NCBI RefSeq assembly: GCF_012927185.1
Contig: NZ_JABBGB010000001.1
Coordinates: forward strand, 310,001 to 374,000
Length of the DNA: 64,000 bases
Source: Pseudoflavitalea sp. G-6-1-2
Lineage (GTDB): Bacteria > Bacteroidota > Bacteroidia > Chitinophagales > Chitinophagaceae
Direction of reading: 5' to 3'
The stretch's first letter is position 1. Every line of letters starts with the position of its first letter. The notes under the pieces are model-generated. The model did not search any database. It worked only from the letters and a program-made list of their open reading frames with translations, and had not been told where the DNA came from. A program made the translations under genes and the position numbers. Shown one piece after another: positions 52,470-61,252 of the stretch.

Positions 52470-53810
52470 TTAGTCAGCCTGCGTTGCGCCTGGCTTTGCG
52501 GGCCTGCGCATCAGAAAATACAGAACAATAAAAGTAAGCAATACCCCTATGGCCACCAAAGCGGTGCGGGGCTTATCGATGGCAATGCTTACACCAACAA
52601 AAGTGTAGGCCAGTATAAAGATCACAGGCATCAGCGGGTAGAGCTTCATGGTGTAGATGCCCGTTCCATCGAGATGTTTTGTTCTTTTTCTCAGTACGAA
52701 AATGGCTCCGGCAGACATGGCCATTCCGAAGCAGTCGAGGAAAATGGTGAAACTCAGTATCTCTTCAAATTTCTTTGCAAAGAATAACACCACAATGCAG
52801 GTGGCGGCAAATACTGTGAGAGAAGTCACCAGCACTTCTCTTTTGGCTGATTGTTTTTTGAAGATAGCCGGCAGCACACCATCGTCGCTCATCGCATACA
52901 TTACGCGGGGGTTGCTCATCAGCAATACATTCACGTATGCGAGCACAGAAAGGAAAAGCAGTCCGGAGAAAACGATCGAACCTGTTTGTCCGAACATCTT
53001 CCCTGCTATTACCGATGCTATTTCTTTGGTGGTTTTCAGTTGCTCGAAACCGATGAGTTTATAGTAGCTGTAATTCACCAGCAGATACAAAACAATGATG
53101 CAGGTGATGCCGATGAAAATTCCTTTGGGTATGCTTCGCGAAGCGTTCTTCACTTCATTGCCGAAATTGATGGTCTGCTGATAACCGCCATAGGTAAAGC
53201 TTATAGCCACCAGACTCAGTCCGAAGGCCTTCATGGTCTGGCTGATGCTGCCATCGCCTGTTGTTACCACCGGCGCCTGTTCTACGTACAGCGAAGGGAA
53301 GCAAAGTCCGGCGATCAGCATAACTATCATGCTTATCTTGATCAGCATGAGCACGTTTTGCGTGCGCGAGCTCATCTTCAGTCCCATCAGGTTCACACCA
53401 TAAAATACAATGATGGCGATGATGGCAATGATCACGCGTACGGCATCGCTGGCGCCATCGTGAAACAATACCTGCCCGATGTATCCGCTACCAATCAATG
53501 CCACGGCCGACAGGCTCGATGCATTGCTCACCAATATGATACAGTTGATAGAAAAAGCCAATGAAGGATGATAAGCATAGGAGAAGATCTTGTAGTAACC
53601 ACCCGTTACCGGATGTCTCGATCCGATCTCAGCATAGGTAAGCGCTCCGCAAAGCGCCACCAATCCACCAACGATCCATGCGGCAAAAAAGATGGTGGGT
53701 GTTAATGCATCTTTCGCAGAATCTGATGCTGTACGAAAGATGCCCATGCCGATCACGAGGCCGATCACGATCATGGTGAGATCGAAAAGAGTTAGTTTGG
53801 CAGACTTCAT
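52470..53810 (-). CDS. APC-family amino-acid permease
   Basis: 446 residues from ATG 53810; ten more codons are open upstream but hold no family features. About 12 hydrophobic helices. IGLVIGMGIFRTASDS in helix 1 carries the unwound G-x-G-I-F segment of APC transporters, and ALTYAEIGSRHPVTGGYYKI follows. Likely imports or exchanges amino acids with protons or a second substrate. It ends 15 bases before the PLP enzyme gene and is divergent from the TonB receptor gene. Substrate unknown; a link to sulfur amino acids is suggested only by the neighbour. Confidence 0.9.
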   Translation of the reverse strand: MKSAKLTLFDLTMIVIGLVIGMGIFRTASDSAKDALTPTIFFAAWIVGGLVALCGALTYAEIGSRHPVTGGYYKIFSYAYHPSLAFSINCIILVSNASSLSAVALIGSGYIGQVLFHDGASDAVRVIIAIIAIIVFYGVNLMGLKMSSRTQNVLMLIKISMIVMLIAGLCFPSLYVEQAPVVTTGDGSISQTMKAFGLSLVAISFTYGGYQQTINFGNEVKNASRSIPKGIFIGITCIIVLYLLVNYSYYKLIGFEQLKTTKEIASVIAGKMFGQTGSIVFSGLLFLSVLAYVNVLLMSNPRVMYAMSDDGVLPAIFKKQSAKREVLVTSLTVFAATCIVVLFFAKKFEEILSFTIFLDCFGMAMSAGAIFVLRKRTKHLDGTGIYTMKLYPLMPVIFILAYTFVGVSIAIDKPRTALVAIGVLLTFIVLYFLMRRPAKPGATQAD

Positions 53811-53870
53811 GTTTGGAAGATAGAAAAAATTGCGAATCAATTAATGTAAATTGGGGCTATTCTACTCGGT

Positions 53871-55937
53871 ATGAAATCATTATTCACAGCTCTGATACTC
53901 ATCGGTTGCATCGCTCCAATTGCAGCACAGACCGGTATTCCACAAGATTCGTCCAAAACATTGCAGCTCGTTGAAGTGAAGGCTTATGGCCAGAACAGGC
54001 AGCTGAAAGAAGCCGGTATGGCGGTCAGCCTCATCACGCCGACTCAATTGGAAAGATATAATAATATGAATCTGCTGCCTGCCGTGAATGCCACGCCCGG
54101 CGTGCGTATGGAAGAAAGATCGCCGGGAAGTTACCGCCTGAATATCCGCGGAAGCAGCCTCCGCTCACCATTCGGGGTAAGAAACGTGAAAGTATACTGG
54201 AATGGCATTCCATTCACCGATCCTGGCGGCAGCACCTACCTCAATCAATTCAGTTTTTACAATATCCGCTCAATTGAAATTGTACGTGGACCAGCCAGCA
54301 GTTTGTACGGAGCAGGAACCGGTGGAGCCTTGCTGCTTAGCAGCCGGCCCGAAGACTTCAAAGCCGGAGCCGACGTTCAATACACGGGAGGAAGCTACGG
54401 CCTTTTCAATCTCAACGCACAGGTTCGTCTGGGCAATGCAGAACGCAATAATATTATCAGTTATACCAGACAATCGGGAGATGGCTATCGCGATCACACC
54501 GAATTCAGAAGAGATATCGCCAGCTGGGAATCGAACATTGGCATCAGTGAAAAGCAATCACTGCAAACTTCCGTGATCTACGGTGATCTGTATTATCAGA
54601 CACCCGGAGGACTTACGCAAAAAGAGTTCCTCGCAAACCCGCGCGCAGCAAGGCCTGCAGCCGGAGCCTTTCCCAGTGCCGATGGAGCACAGGCTGCTAT
54701 CAGGCAACAAACTTTTCTTGCAGGCATCACTCACAACTATGCATTCAGCGATGCATTCCGCAACACCACAACAATTTATGGTGCATTCAGCCAGATAAAG
54801 AATCCCACATTCCGAAACTATGAAAAGAGGTCCGAGCCTCATTTCGGGGGCAGATCTGTTTTCACCTACAACAAACAACTGAACAATGCTGCGCTCAATG
54901 TGCTCTTTGGAGGCGAAGCGCAACGCGGCTTTTTCAATACAAAAACATTCCGAAACAAAGGTGGGCGTCCGGACTCTGTTCAGACAGATGATGATATTAA
55001 CAACTGGCTCTACTCAGCCTTCCTTCAGGCCGAACTGCAACTGAAACACAATTGGGTGATACAAGCAGGAGTGAGTGTTAATCAGTCTTCCATCAGCATA
55101 CAAAGATTATCCAGTCCCAATCTTCCTGAGCAGAAAAGAACCTACAGCAGCGAGTGGGCGCCACGCATTGCCATCTCCAAAAAACTCATTCCGCAACTGC
55201 TGATCTACGCCAGTGTATCGAAAGGTTTCTCTCCTCCTACATCACAGGAAGTGCTTCCTTCTACAACGGAGATCAATACACGATTATCTGCCGAGCACGG
55301 TGTAAACTACGAAGCAGGTGTAAAAAGCAATTGGCTCAACAATAGTTTGTATGTGGAAGTAAATGCCTTCCATTACCAGTTGCAGAACGCCATCGTGCAA
55401 AGGCGCGATGCCAGCGGAGCAGACTATTTTGAGAACGCAGGCTCTACAAAGCAGGAGGGCATTGAATCGCAGGTGAGGTATAACTTCCTCCCCCGCTCTG
55501 CCGGATTTATTTCCAATCTGCAAGCCTGGGGAAGCCATACCTGGTACTTCTTCAAATACAAGAACTTTAAACAGGTGAATACCGATCTCAGCGGCAAACA
55601 GCTGCCGGGAGTGGCGCCGCATACCATTGCTGCCGGCATCGATCTCAACACCAAACCGGGGCTCTACGCCAATATCACCTGGTTCTACAGCGACCGTACC
55701 GCACTCAACGATGCTAATTCCGAATACGCCGCCAGCTACCAGCTGACTGGTTTCAGAGCAGGATGGCGCAAGGCCTTTACTTCAAAAATCAGTACCGATC
55801 TCTACACCGGATTCGACAACCTGTTCAATGCGGAATACAGTCTGGGTAACGATATCAATGCCGCCGGAGGCCGCTACTACAATACCGCTCCAGGCCGTAA
55901 TTTCTTTGCCGGACTGGCCATAAAATACAGTTGGTAA
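53871..55937 (+). CDS. TonB-dependent outer-membrane receptor
   Basis: 688 residues: signal peptide ending IAPIAAQ, a plug domain (about 30-160: VEVKAYGQNRQLKEAG, LNIRGSSLRSPFGVRNVKVY, IEIVRGPASSLYGAGTGGAL) and a 22-strand barrel ending GLAIKYSW with the terminal aromatic. There is no N-terminal carboxypeptidase-like domain, so it is of the simple receptor type rather than SusC. It lies upstream of the cobalamin riboswitch and is therefore outside its control. The substrate may be a siderophore, metal chelate or corrinoid; nothing in the sequence decides. Confidence 0.9.
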   Translation: MKSLFTALILIGCIAPIAAQTGIPQDSSKTLQLVEVKAYGQNRQLKEAGMAVSLITPTQLERYNNMNLLPAVNATPGVRMEERSPGSYRLNIRGSSLRSPFGVRNVKVYWNGIPFTDPGGSTYLNQFSFYNIRSIEIVRGPASSLYGAGTGGALLLSSRPEDFKAGADVQYTGGSYGLFNLNAQVRLGNAERNNIISYTRQSGDGYRDHTEFRRDIASWESNIGISEKQSLQTSVIYGDLYYQTPGGLTQKEFLANPRAARPAAGAFPSADGAQAAIRQQTFLAGITHNYAFSDAFRNTTTIYGAFSQIKNPTFRNYEKRSEPHFGGRSVFTYNKQLNNAALNVLFGGEAQRGFFNTKTFRNKGGRPDSVQTDDDINNWLYSAFLQAELQLKHNWVIQAGVSVNQSSISIQRLSSPNLPEQKRTYSSEWAPRIAISKKLIPQLLIYASVSKGFSPPTSQEVLPSTTEINTRLSAEHGVNYEAGVKSNWLNNSLYVEVNAFHYQLQNAIVQRRDASGADYFENAGSTKQEGIESQVRYNFLPRSAGFISNLQAWGSHTWYFFKYKNFKQVNTDLSGKQLPGVAPHTIAAGIDLNTKPGLYANITWFYSDRTALNDANSEYAASYQLTGFRAGWRKAFTSKISTDLYTGFDNLFNAEYSLGNDINAAGGRYYNTAPGRNFFAGLAIKYSW

Positions 55938-55966
55938 ATAGTTTTTGACTATATGTTCGCCGGATT

Positions 55967-55974
55967 TACTTTTG
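55967..55974 (+). promoter_or_regulatory. Promoter of the B12 operon (-7 box; -33 box at 55944-55947)
   Basis: TACTTTTG is a perfect TAnnTTTG, and TTTG lies 19 bases earlier, the spacing expected of Bacteroidota housekeeping promoters. Transcription would start near 55981, right at the riboswitch. Confidence 0.7.
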
Positions 55975-55983
55975 CCCCGTAAT

Positions 55984-56170
55984 TGGTTCCCGGATCTAAC
56001 CAGTCCAAGGGATTAAAAGGGAAACCGGTGCAAATCCGGTGCTATCCCCGTAGCTGTAAGTTGTGATGCAGTTTTATCCGCTGCAATCTTTGTTCAATCT
56101 TCATACCACTGTCACTTTACGATGGGAAGGTGTTGAACAGGCAACGAGCCAGAAGACCTGCCAGTTGCAT
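55984..56170 (+). ncRNA. Cobalamin (AdoCbl) riboswitch
   Basis: The core GGGAAACCGGTGCAAATCC (56020-56038) with GCTATCCCCGTAGCTGTAA just after is the conserved heart of cobalamin riboswitches, and GAGCCAGAAGACCTGCC (56146-56162) is the closing B12 box. Peripheral stems fill the space between. About 130 bases of expression platform lead to the btuB start; I see no strong T-run terminator there, so control may be at translation. When coenzyme B12 binds, the btuB-led operon should be turned down. Confidence 0.92.
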
Positions 56171-56297
56171 GTAACAACATCAGCGAGCTTTCGGGTGAAA
56201 AGCCGGGATGAAATGAGTGCCTTACCGGCGCTGCCTCACATTTCATTTCAGTAATTATTTCTATGTCCGAAGGTTCATAGCTCTCTTAAAAACAATC

Positions 56298-58181
56298 ATG
56301 AGCATGAACAAAAAACTACTCTCACTTGCTGCATTGATGGCGACTCTCCATGCCACTGCACAAGACAGTACCACCGTCAGAAAACAAATGGACGAAGTGG
56401 TAGTAACTGCTACAAAGTACGCGCGCAAAGCATCAGAGACAGGAAAAGTGATTACAGTGATCGACAGAACCGTGCTCGACCGCAGCGTTGGTAAGGATCT
56501 GTCACAACTCCTCACCGAGCAAACCGGCATGGTAGTGAACGGAGCCACCAGCAATCCCGGAAAAGACAAATCGATCTTCTTCCGTGGCGCTACTTCCAAT
56601 TACACTGTGATCCTCATCAATGGTATTCCTCTTGCCGATCCTTCAGGAACCGGCGGTGCCTTTGATCTCCGCCTGATTCCCATCGACCAGATCGAAAGGA
56701 TCGAAATCCTCAAAGGAGCACAATCCACCCTCTATGGTTCCAACGCTGTTGCCGGAGTGATCAACATCATCACCCGTAATGGCAGCAAAAACAAACCTGC
56801 TGAATTGTACGGCAATTATGCAATGGGCAGTTACAACACCATCAAAGCCAATGCAGGCATGGGTGGAGGAAATGATAAACTCCGTTACAATATCGGATTC
56901 ACTCATTTTGAAACCAAAGGCATTTCCGAAGCCCTGGATACTGCTGCTGTGAAGTCTTTCGACAAAGATGGTTACATGCAGAAATCCGTGAACGTGAATC
57001 TCGACGGGGAGATCATCGATAACCTGCGTGTAAAACCTTTCTTCCGCTATGCCGCCATCAGCGGAAACTTCGACGCAGGTTCTTTCTTCGATTCTAAAAC
57101 CAATAGCTACGACAGCAAGCTTATCACTGCTGGTACACAGGTCAATTATAAATTCAACAAAGGACAGGTAACTGCCCAATACCAATTCGATGATGTAGAC
57201 AGAATCTCCGGCGGTTACACATTCAGAGGCAAGGCACAAATAGCTGAAGCGTTCGCACAATACGATGTACATGATAAAGTACAGGTGCTGCTCGGTTTCG
57301 ATACACGCATACAGCAACTGCTCGATACCACTGCCGCAAAGAAAAATCCGGAGATAACCATCTATAGCCCATATCTCTCCTTCTTCCTCAAAGACCTCAA
57401 CGGTTTTTACCTGGAGGCAGGTGCGCGCCTCAACAACCACAGTCAGTTCGGCAATCACTTCACCTATAGCTTTAACCCATCTTATCTTATCAATAAGAAC
57501 GTGAAAGTATTTGCGAACCTCGCTTCAGCATTCAGAGCGCCAAGCCTGTACGAACTTTACGGGTTTTATGGCAGCAATCCTGAGCTGAAACCGGAAAAAT
57601 CCTATACATGGGAGATCGGTACGCAGGCATCACTCATAAACAATGTACTGGAAACACGCGTGGTGTATTTCAACAGACGCATCAAGGATGTAATTACCTA
57701 TATCAACAACCGAAATGTGAACCTGAACGAACAAAAAGATCAGGGACTGGAAATTGAGCCATCGATCAATGTTACCAAAGACCTCAACATCAAATTGTAT
57801 TACAGTTATGTTGACGGTAAAGTAACCACAACCCAGAATGGAAAAGACAGCAGTTACTATAACCTGGTCCGCAGACCCAAACATGCTTTCGGCGCCACCA
57901 TTGGTTATCAGGTAACAAAGAACCTGTTTGTAAGCACCAATGTTTACACATATGGTACGCGCTACGACCTTACCTTCGGCCCTGCACCTGACTATGCACA
58001 AGTTATGGTGCCACTCAAGGCTTACACCATTTGGAATGCCTATGCTGAATACAAGCTCGTAAACAATCGTATCCGTATATTTGCTGACCTGAAGAATATC
58101 ACCGATGCCAAATACCAGGAAGTACTTGGTTATGGCACCATGGGTACCAATATCACAGCAGGTGTAGCCGTAAGGTTATAA
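56298..58181 (+). CDS. btuB: TonB-dependent cobalamin receptor BtuB
   Basis: 627 residues from ATG 56298 (56304 also possible); the open frame upstream to 56217 lies in the riboswitch leader. Signal peptide ends LHATAQ. The plug domain has the TonB box-like DEVVVTATKY, then IFFRGATSNYTVILINGIPL, IDQIERIEILKGAQSTLYGS and AVAGVINIITRNGS. The barrel runs to GTNITAGVAVRL. Being the first gene after the riboswitch marks it as the corrinoid receptor; substrates are cobalamin and probably cobinamide. Confidence 0.93.
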   Translation: MSMNKKLLSLAALMATLHATAQDSTTVRKQMDEVVVTATKYARKASETGKVITVIDRTVLDRSVGKDLSQLLTEQTGMVVNGATSNPGKDKSIFFRGATSNYTVILINGIPLADPSGTGGAFDLRLIPIDQIERIEILKGAQSTLYGSNAVAGVINIITRNGSKNKPAELYGNYAMGSYNTIKANAGMGGGNDKLRYNIGFTHFETKGISEALDTAAVKSFDKDGYMQKSVNVNLDGEIIDNLRVKPFFRYAAISGNFDAGSFFDSKTNSYDSKLITAGTQVNYKFNKGQVTAQYQFDDVDRISGGYTFRGKAQIAEAFAQYDVHDKVQVLLGFDTRIQQLLDTTAAKKNPEITIYSPYLSFFLKDLNGFYLEAGARLNNHSQFGNHFTYSFNPSYLINKNVKVFANLASAFRAPSLYELYGFYGSNPELKPEKSYTWEIGTQASLINNVLETRVVYFNRRIKDVITYINNRNVNLNEQKDQGLEIEPSINVTKDLNIKLYYSYVDGKVTTTQNGKDSSYYNLVRRPKHAFGATIGYQVTKNLFVSTNVYTYGTRYDLTFGPAPDYAQVMVPLKAYTIWNAYAEYKLVNNRIRIFADLKNITDAKYQEVLGYGTMGTNITAGVAVRL

Positions 58182-58202
58182 AAACTTAAAACAGAAACGA
58201 AA

Positions 58203-58784
58203 ATGTCATTGAAACAATTCAATCCACGCAATGCAGTACTGCTGGTGTTTATCGTACTGGTTGCACTGCTGAGGATCTTCCTCACTTCTGAAGCCCCGAT
58301 GAGCGCACTCTCTACCTTCACTCCGCTTGGCGCAATGGCGCTGTTTGGAGGCGCTTATTTCAATAACCGCATCAAGAGCGTGCTGTTTCCGGTGCTGACA
58401 CTCTGGGTGAGCGATATTATCCTCAACCGGTTTGTTTACTACAATGAATGGCGTTTCTTCTACGAAGGTTTTTACTGGACCTATGGTTCTTATGCACTGA
58501 TGGCCATCGCCAGCAAATACATCATTCGCAGAGCTACTGTCGGCAATATCATTATCGCGTCCGTAGCGGCTACACTGATCCACTGGATCGGAACAAGCCC
58601 CGGTTGCTTTATGATAGAAAACTCCATGTACCCTAAAACATGGGCGGGATATTTCACCAGCCTCGTAGCAGCCATCCCTTACGAAAGAAATTTCCTCGTA
58701 GGTACACTGGCTTATGGCGGACTGATGTTCACCACTTTTGAATGGCTGCAACGCAGATACCATTCATTGAAACTGGCACATTAA
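58203..58784 (+). CDS. DUF6580-like membrane protein, candidate corrinoid transport component
   Basis: 193 residues with about six membrane helices (AVLLVFIVLVALLRIFL, TPLGAMALFGGAYF, VLFPVLTLWVSDIIL, YGSYALMAIASKYI, VGNIIIASVAATLIHWIG, LVGTLAYGGLMFTTFEWL). Size and helix count resemble S components of ECF-type vitamin transporters. It lies 21 bases after btuB and 25 before a BtuF-like gene, in place of the usual BtuC/BtuD. A role in moving B12 or cobinamide across the inner membrane is inference; I see no ATPase or T component in the window. Confidence 0.7.
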   Translation: MSLKQFNPRNAVLLVFIVLVALLRIFLTSEAPMSALSTFTPLGAMALFGGAYFNNRIKSVLFPVLTLWVSDIILNRFVYYNEWRFFYEGFYWTYGSYALMAIASKYIIRRATVGNIIIASVAATLIHWIGTSPGCFMIENSMYPKTWAGYFTSLVAAIPYERNFLVGTLAYGGLMFTTFEWLQRRYHSLKLAH

Positions 58785-58809
58785 TTCAACACATTTCAAT
58801 AACAGCATC

Positions 58810-59745
58810 ATGACAGCATGCTCCTTTCTTCCCGCTGCCACGCAGATGATCTATGATATGCAGCTGCAGCATTTGCTGCACGGCATCACATTCGAATGTC
58901 CGCCGCAGGCATTGCAGGAAAAACAAAAGGTGGTGCGTTGTGTGCTGGAAGGCAAGCAATACAGCAGTATCGAAATCGACAGAATATTCTCAGCATCCAA
59001 AGCGCAGGGCAAGAGCCTCTACTACGTAGATGAAGCTGTACTCGGAGAAATAGCGCCGGACGTGATCTTCACGCAGGATGTTTGTGAAGTCTGCCAGATC
59101 GATACTGCCTGTACCGCTGCCGCAGTGGCCAATCTTCCCAAACAACCGCAGCTGATTGCATTAACACCCAACAACCTGCAGGATGTTTTTCAAACCGCCA
59201 TCACCATCGCCACTGCATTAGGCGCTGAAGAAGCTGCCTATCCCTACCTCTCTGCATTGCAGCAACGCATCGACAACATCATCGACACACTCCGCCTTCA
59301 TCGCGCCGCACCCAAAAGGGTTATGATCATGGAATGGATCGAACCCGTGTACAACTGCGGCCACTGGATTCCCTTCCAGGTAGCATACGCAGGAGGCATC
59401 GACATGCTCTCCAACCCGGCAGGCGACAGCATTGTAACAAGCTGGGAAAAAATATTGAAGTACGATCCCGAAGTACTGATCATCGCACCCTGCGGCTTCG
59501 ACGTAAAAAGAAGCAGGGAAGAATTGCACCTGCTCACTCAGAAGCCCGGATGGGAAAACCTTACCGCCGTGAAAGATCGCGCTGTGCATATCGCAGATTA
59601 CGATCTCTTCACACAACCCAGCGCCGGCACATTGGTGGATGGCATCGAGATACTCGCAGCATGCTTCCATCCTCAACTGTTTTCCGTTCCCGATCATCTT
59701 CAACATAAAACCGCTTCTCTCTTCCAAACGAAGGAGTATGTGTAA
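58810..59745 (+). CDS. btuF: Cobalamin-binding protein (BtuF-like), no signal peptide
   Basis: 311 residues with the two-lobed vitamin B12/siderophore-binding fold. SFLPAATQMIYDMQLQHLLH and GITFECPPQ near the start match the family opening, and VIFTQDVCEVCQID and WIPFQVAYAGGIDMLSN also fit. Cys 92, 95 and 101 cluster in the middle. The protein begins MTACSFLP, with no export signal, so it is probably cytoplasmic, unlike enterobacterial BtuF. Its stop overlaps the next gene. Cytoplasmic corrinoid binding or handover is likely, but transport cannot be excluded. Confidence 0.85.
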   Translation: MTACSFLPAATQMIYDMQLQHLLHGITFECPPQALQEKQKVVRCVLEGKQYSSIEIDRIFSASKAQGKSLYYVDEAVLGEIAPDVIFTQDVCEVCQIDTACTAAAVANLPKQPQLIALTPNNLQDVFQTAITIATALGAEEAAYPYLSALQQRIDNIIDTLRLHRAAPKRVMIMEWIEPVYNCGHWIPFQVAYAGGIDMLSNPAGDSIVTSWEKILKYDPEVLIIAPCGFDVKRSREELHLLTQKPGWENLTAVKDRAVHIADYDLFTQPSAGTLVDGIEILAACFHPQLFSVPDHLQHKTASLFQTKEYV

Positions 59746-59962
59746 GCACGAAACAAAGAAATGTCCACGCTGTGAAAGCCCATTCGAATGTAAAGTGGGC
59801 GATGTAACACATTGCCAGTGTTACGGCGTTGCCATGTCTGCAGAAGAAAGAGCTTTCCTCGAAGAACGCTATGGAGACTGCCTTTGCCGCAACTGCCTGC
59901 TGGAGCTGAAACAGAAAGACGTCTTCTTCAAAGAAAAACATGCCTGGCATGACAACCGATAA
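59738..59962 (+). CDS. Cysteine-rich CWC-type small protein
   Basis: 74 residues from ATG 59738, with AAGGAG seven bases before it; the start overlaps the btuF stop. Nine cysteines: C2, C9-x2-C12, C18, C26-x-C28, C48-x-C50-x2-C53, the pattern of the cysteine-rich CWC family (metal binding expected, probably zinc or an iron-sulfur cluster). Its 3' end overlaps cobU. Function is unknown; its place inside a B12 operon is notable. The plus-strand frame is longer but the preceding part is non-coding for this protein. Confidence 0.82.
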   Translation: MCKHETKKCPRCESPFECKVGDVTHCQCYGVAMSAEERAFLEERYGDCLCRNCLLELKQKDVFFKEKHAWHDNR

Positions 59963-60464
59963 CAAAGTCATTTTCATCACCGGAGGAGTTCGCAGTGGAA
60001 AGAGCCGTTATGCTCAGGAAACAGCGCTCGCACTCAGCAACAATCCCATCTACCTTGCTACCGCCCGCAGATGGGACGACGATTTCAACGAACGCATCCG
60101 CCATCATCAGAACGATCGCGATGAACGGTGGACGAGCATCGAAGAAGAAAAACATTTCGCATCACTGCCGCTCGATAACCGCGTAGTAGTGATCGATTGC
60201 GTTACACTCTGGCTCACCAATTTCTTTGTTGACACGAAGAATGATATTCAACAATGTCTCTCTGCTATTGAGCAAGAGATAGCTGCACTGAAAAAACGCC
60301 CCGGCACTTTCATCATCATCTCCAACGAAATCGGAATGGGCATGCATGCCGATACTGAGATCGGCAGAAAATTCGCCGACCTGCAGGGCTGGACAAACCA
60401 GCTGATTGCCAGACAAGCCGACGAAGCGATTTTCATGGTGAGCGGAAGACCACTAAAACTCTGA
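59949..60464 (+). CDS. cobU: Adenosylcobinamide kinase / GTP:adenosylcobinamide-phosphate guanylyltransferase
   Basis: 171 residues from ATG 59949 (59940 possible). Phosphorylates adenosylcobinamide and joins GMP to it, giving adenosylcobinamide-GDP. The P-loop ITGGVRSGKSRYAQ lies at the N terminus, FIIISNEIGMG and ADLQGWTNQLIA later, as in CobU. Length normal. The start overlaps the CWC gene and the next gene follows after nine bases. It is part of the salvage branch: with CobT, CobS and CobC it attaches the lower ligand. Confidence 0.94.
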   Translation: MTTDNKVIFITGGVRSGKSRYAQETALALSNNPIYLATARRWDDDFNERIRHHQNDRDERWTSIEEEKHFASLPLDNRVVVIDCVTLWLTNFFVDTKNDIQQCLSAIEQEIAALKKRPGTFIIISNEIGMGMHADTEIGRKFADLQGWTNQLIARQADEAIFMVSGRPLKL

Positions 60465-60473
60465 CACCAGCAT

Positions 60474-61247
60474 ATGTTCAGGAACGTATCCAATCTGGTA
60501 AAAAATAAAACAAAGCAAAGCTTCATGAACTGGAGCGGGGGCAAAGATTCTGCACTCTGCCTCAACCGCATAAAGCAAGATCCCGCATACAATGTAAGCG
60601 CCCTGCTCACCAGCGTGAATACAGCGCACGATCGGGTGAGCATGCACGGCGTTCGCAGATCGATGCTGCATAAGCAAGCCAAAGCATTGGGCATTCCGCT
60701 GCATACACTCGAACTGCCGGAGCAACCCGGCATGGCCGAATACGAGGCCATCATGACAGAGCAACTGAATGCTTTCAAAGCCATAGGCTACACCCACTCT
60801 GTGTTTGGTGATATCTATCTCGAAGACCTTCGCGCGTATCGCGAAATAAAACTCGATATGCTCGGATTGAAAGGAGTATTTCCGCTGTGGAATATTCCCA
60901 CACACGAACTGATGGATGAATTTCTTTCGCTCGGATTCAAAGCCATCATTGTTTGTGTAAATGAACGTTATCTCGACAAAAGTTTTTGCGGACGACTGCT
61001 CGATGGCTCGTTCGTCCGCGATCTGCCACCTGGTGTGGATATATGCGGAGAGAATGGCGAATACCATTCTTTCGTTTTCGACGGCCCCGTTTTTAAAAAT
61101 CCTGTAACCTTTACCAAAGGCAGTATAGTTCGAAGAACTTATGAAGCACCACGCACTGCCAACCCAAACCCCGATCTTATGGATAAGCCATCACAGTATG
61201 GCTTCTATTTCTGTGACCTGCTGGATGATGCATCCGGCCAACAATAA
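60474..61247 (+). CDS. DUF71/Dph6-like ATP-binding enzyme, B12-linked
   Basis: 257 residues of the adenine-nucleotide alpha-hydrolase (PP-loop) fold. The motif SGGKDSALCLNRI lies at about 21-33, with MHGVRRSMLHKQAKALGIP, YTHSVFGDIYLEDLR and the C-terminal CGENGEYHSFVFDGP. The eukaryotic relative makes diphthamide. Comparative genomics of DUF71/COG2102 has predicted a bacterial branch in B12 salvage, probably an amide-forming step. Position between cobU and cobT supports that branch. The exact reaction is not known. Confidence 0.85.
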   Translation: MFRNVSNLVKNKTKQSFMNWSGGKDSALCLNRIKQDPAYNVSALLTSVNTAHDRVSMHGVRRSMLHKQAKALGIPLHTLELPEQPGMAEYEAIMTEQLNAFKAIGYTHSVFGDIYLEDLRAYREIKLDMLGLKGVFPLWNIPTHELMDEFLSLGFKAIIVCVNERYLDKSFCGRLLDGSFVRDLPPGVDICGENGEYHSFVFDGPVFKNPVTFTKGSIVRRTYEAPRTANPNPDLMDKPSQYGFYFCDLLDDASGQQ

Positions 61248-61252
61248 CGAGT

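Noticed and set aside
52851-53564. 237-codon plus-strand frame opposite the permease gene
   Set aside because: Composition rich in His and Gln is typical of the reverse of a membrane-protein gene; no domain.
56217-56297. Upstream extension of btuB
   Set aside because: It lies in the riboswitch leader and precedes a complete signal peptide.
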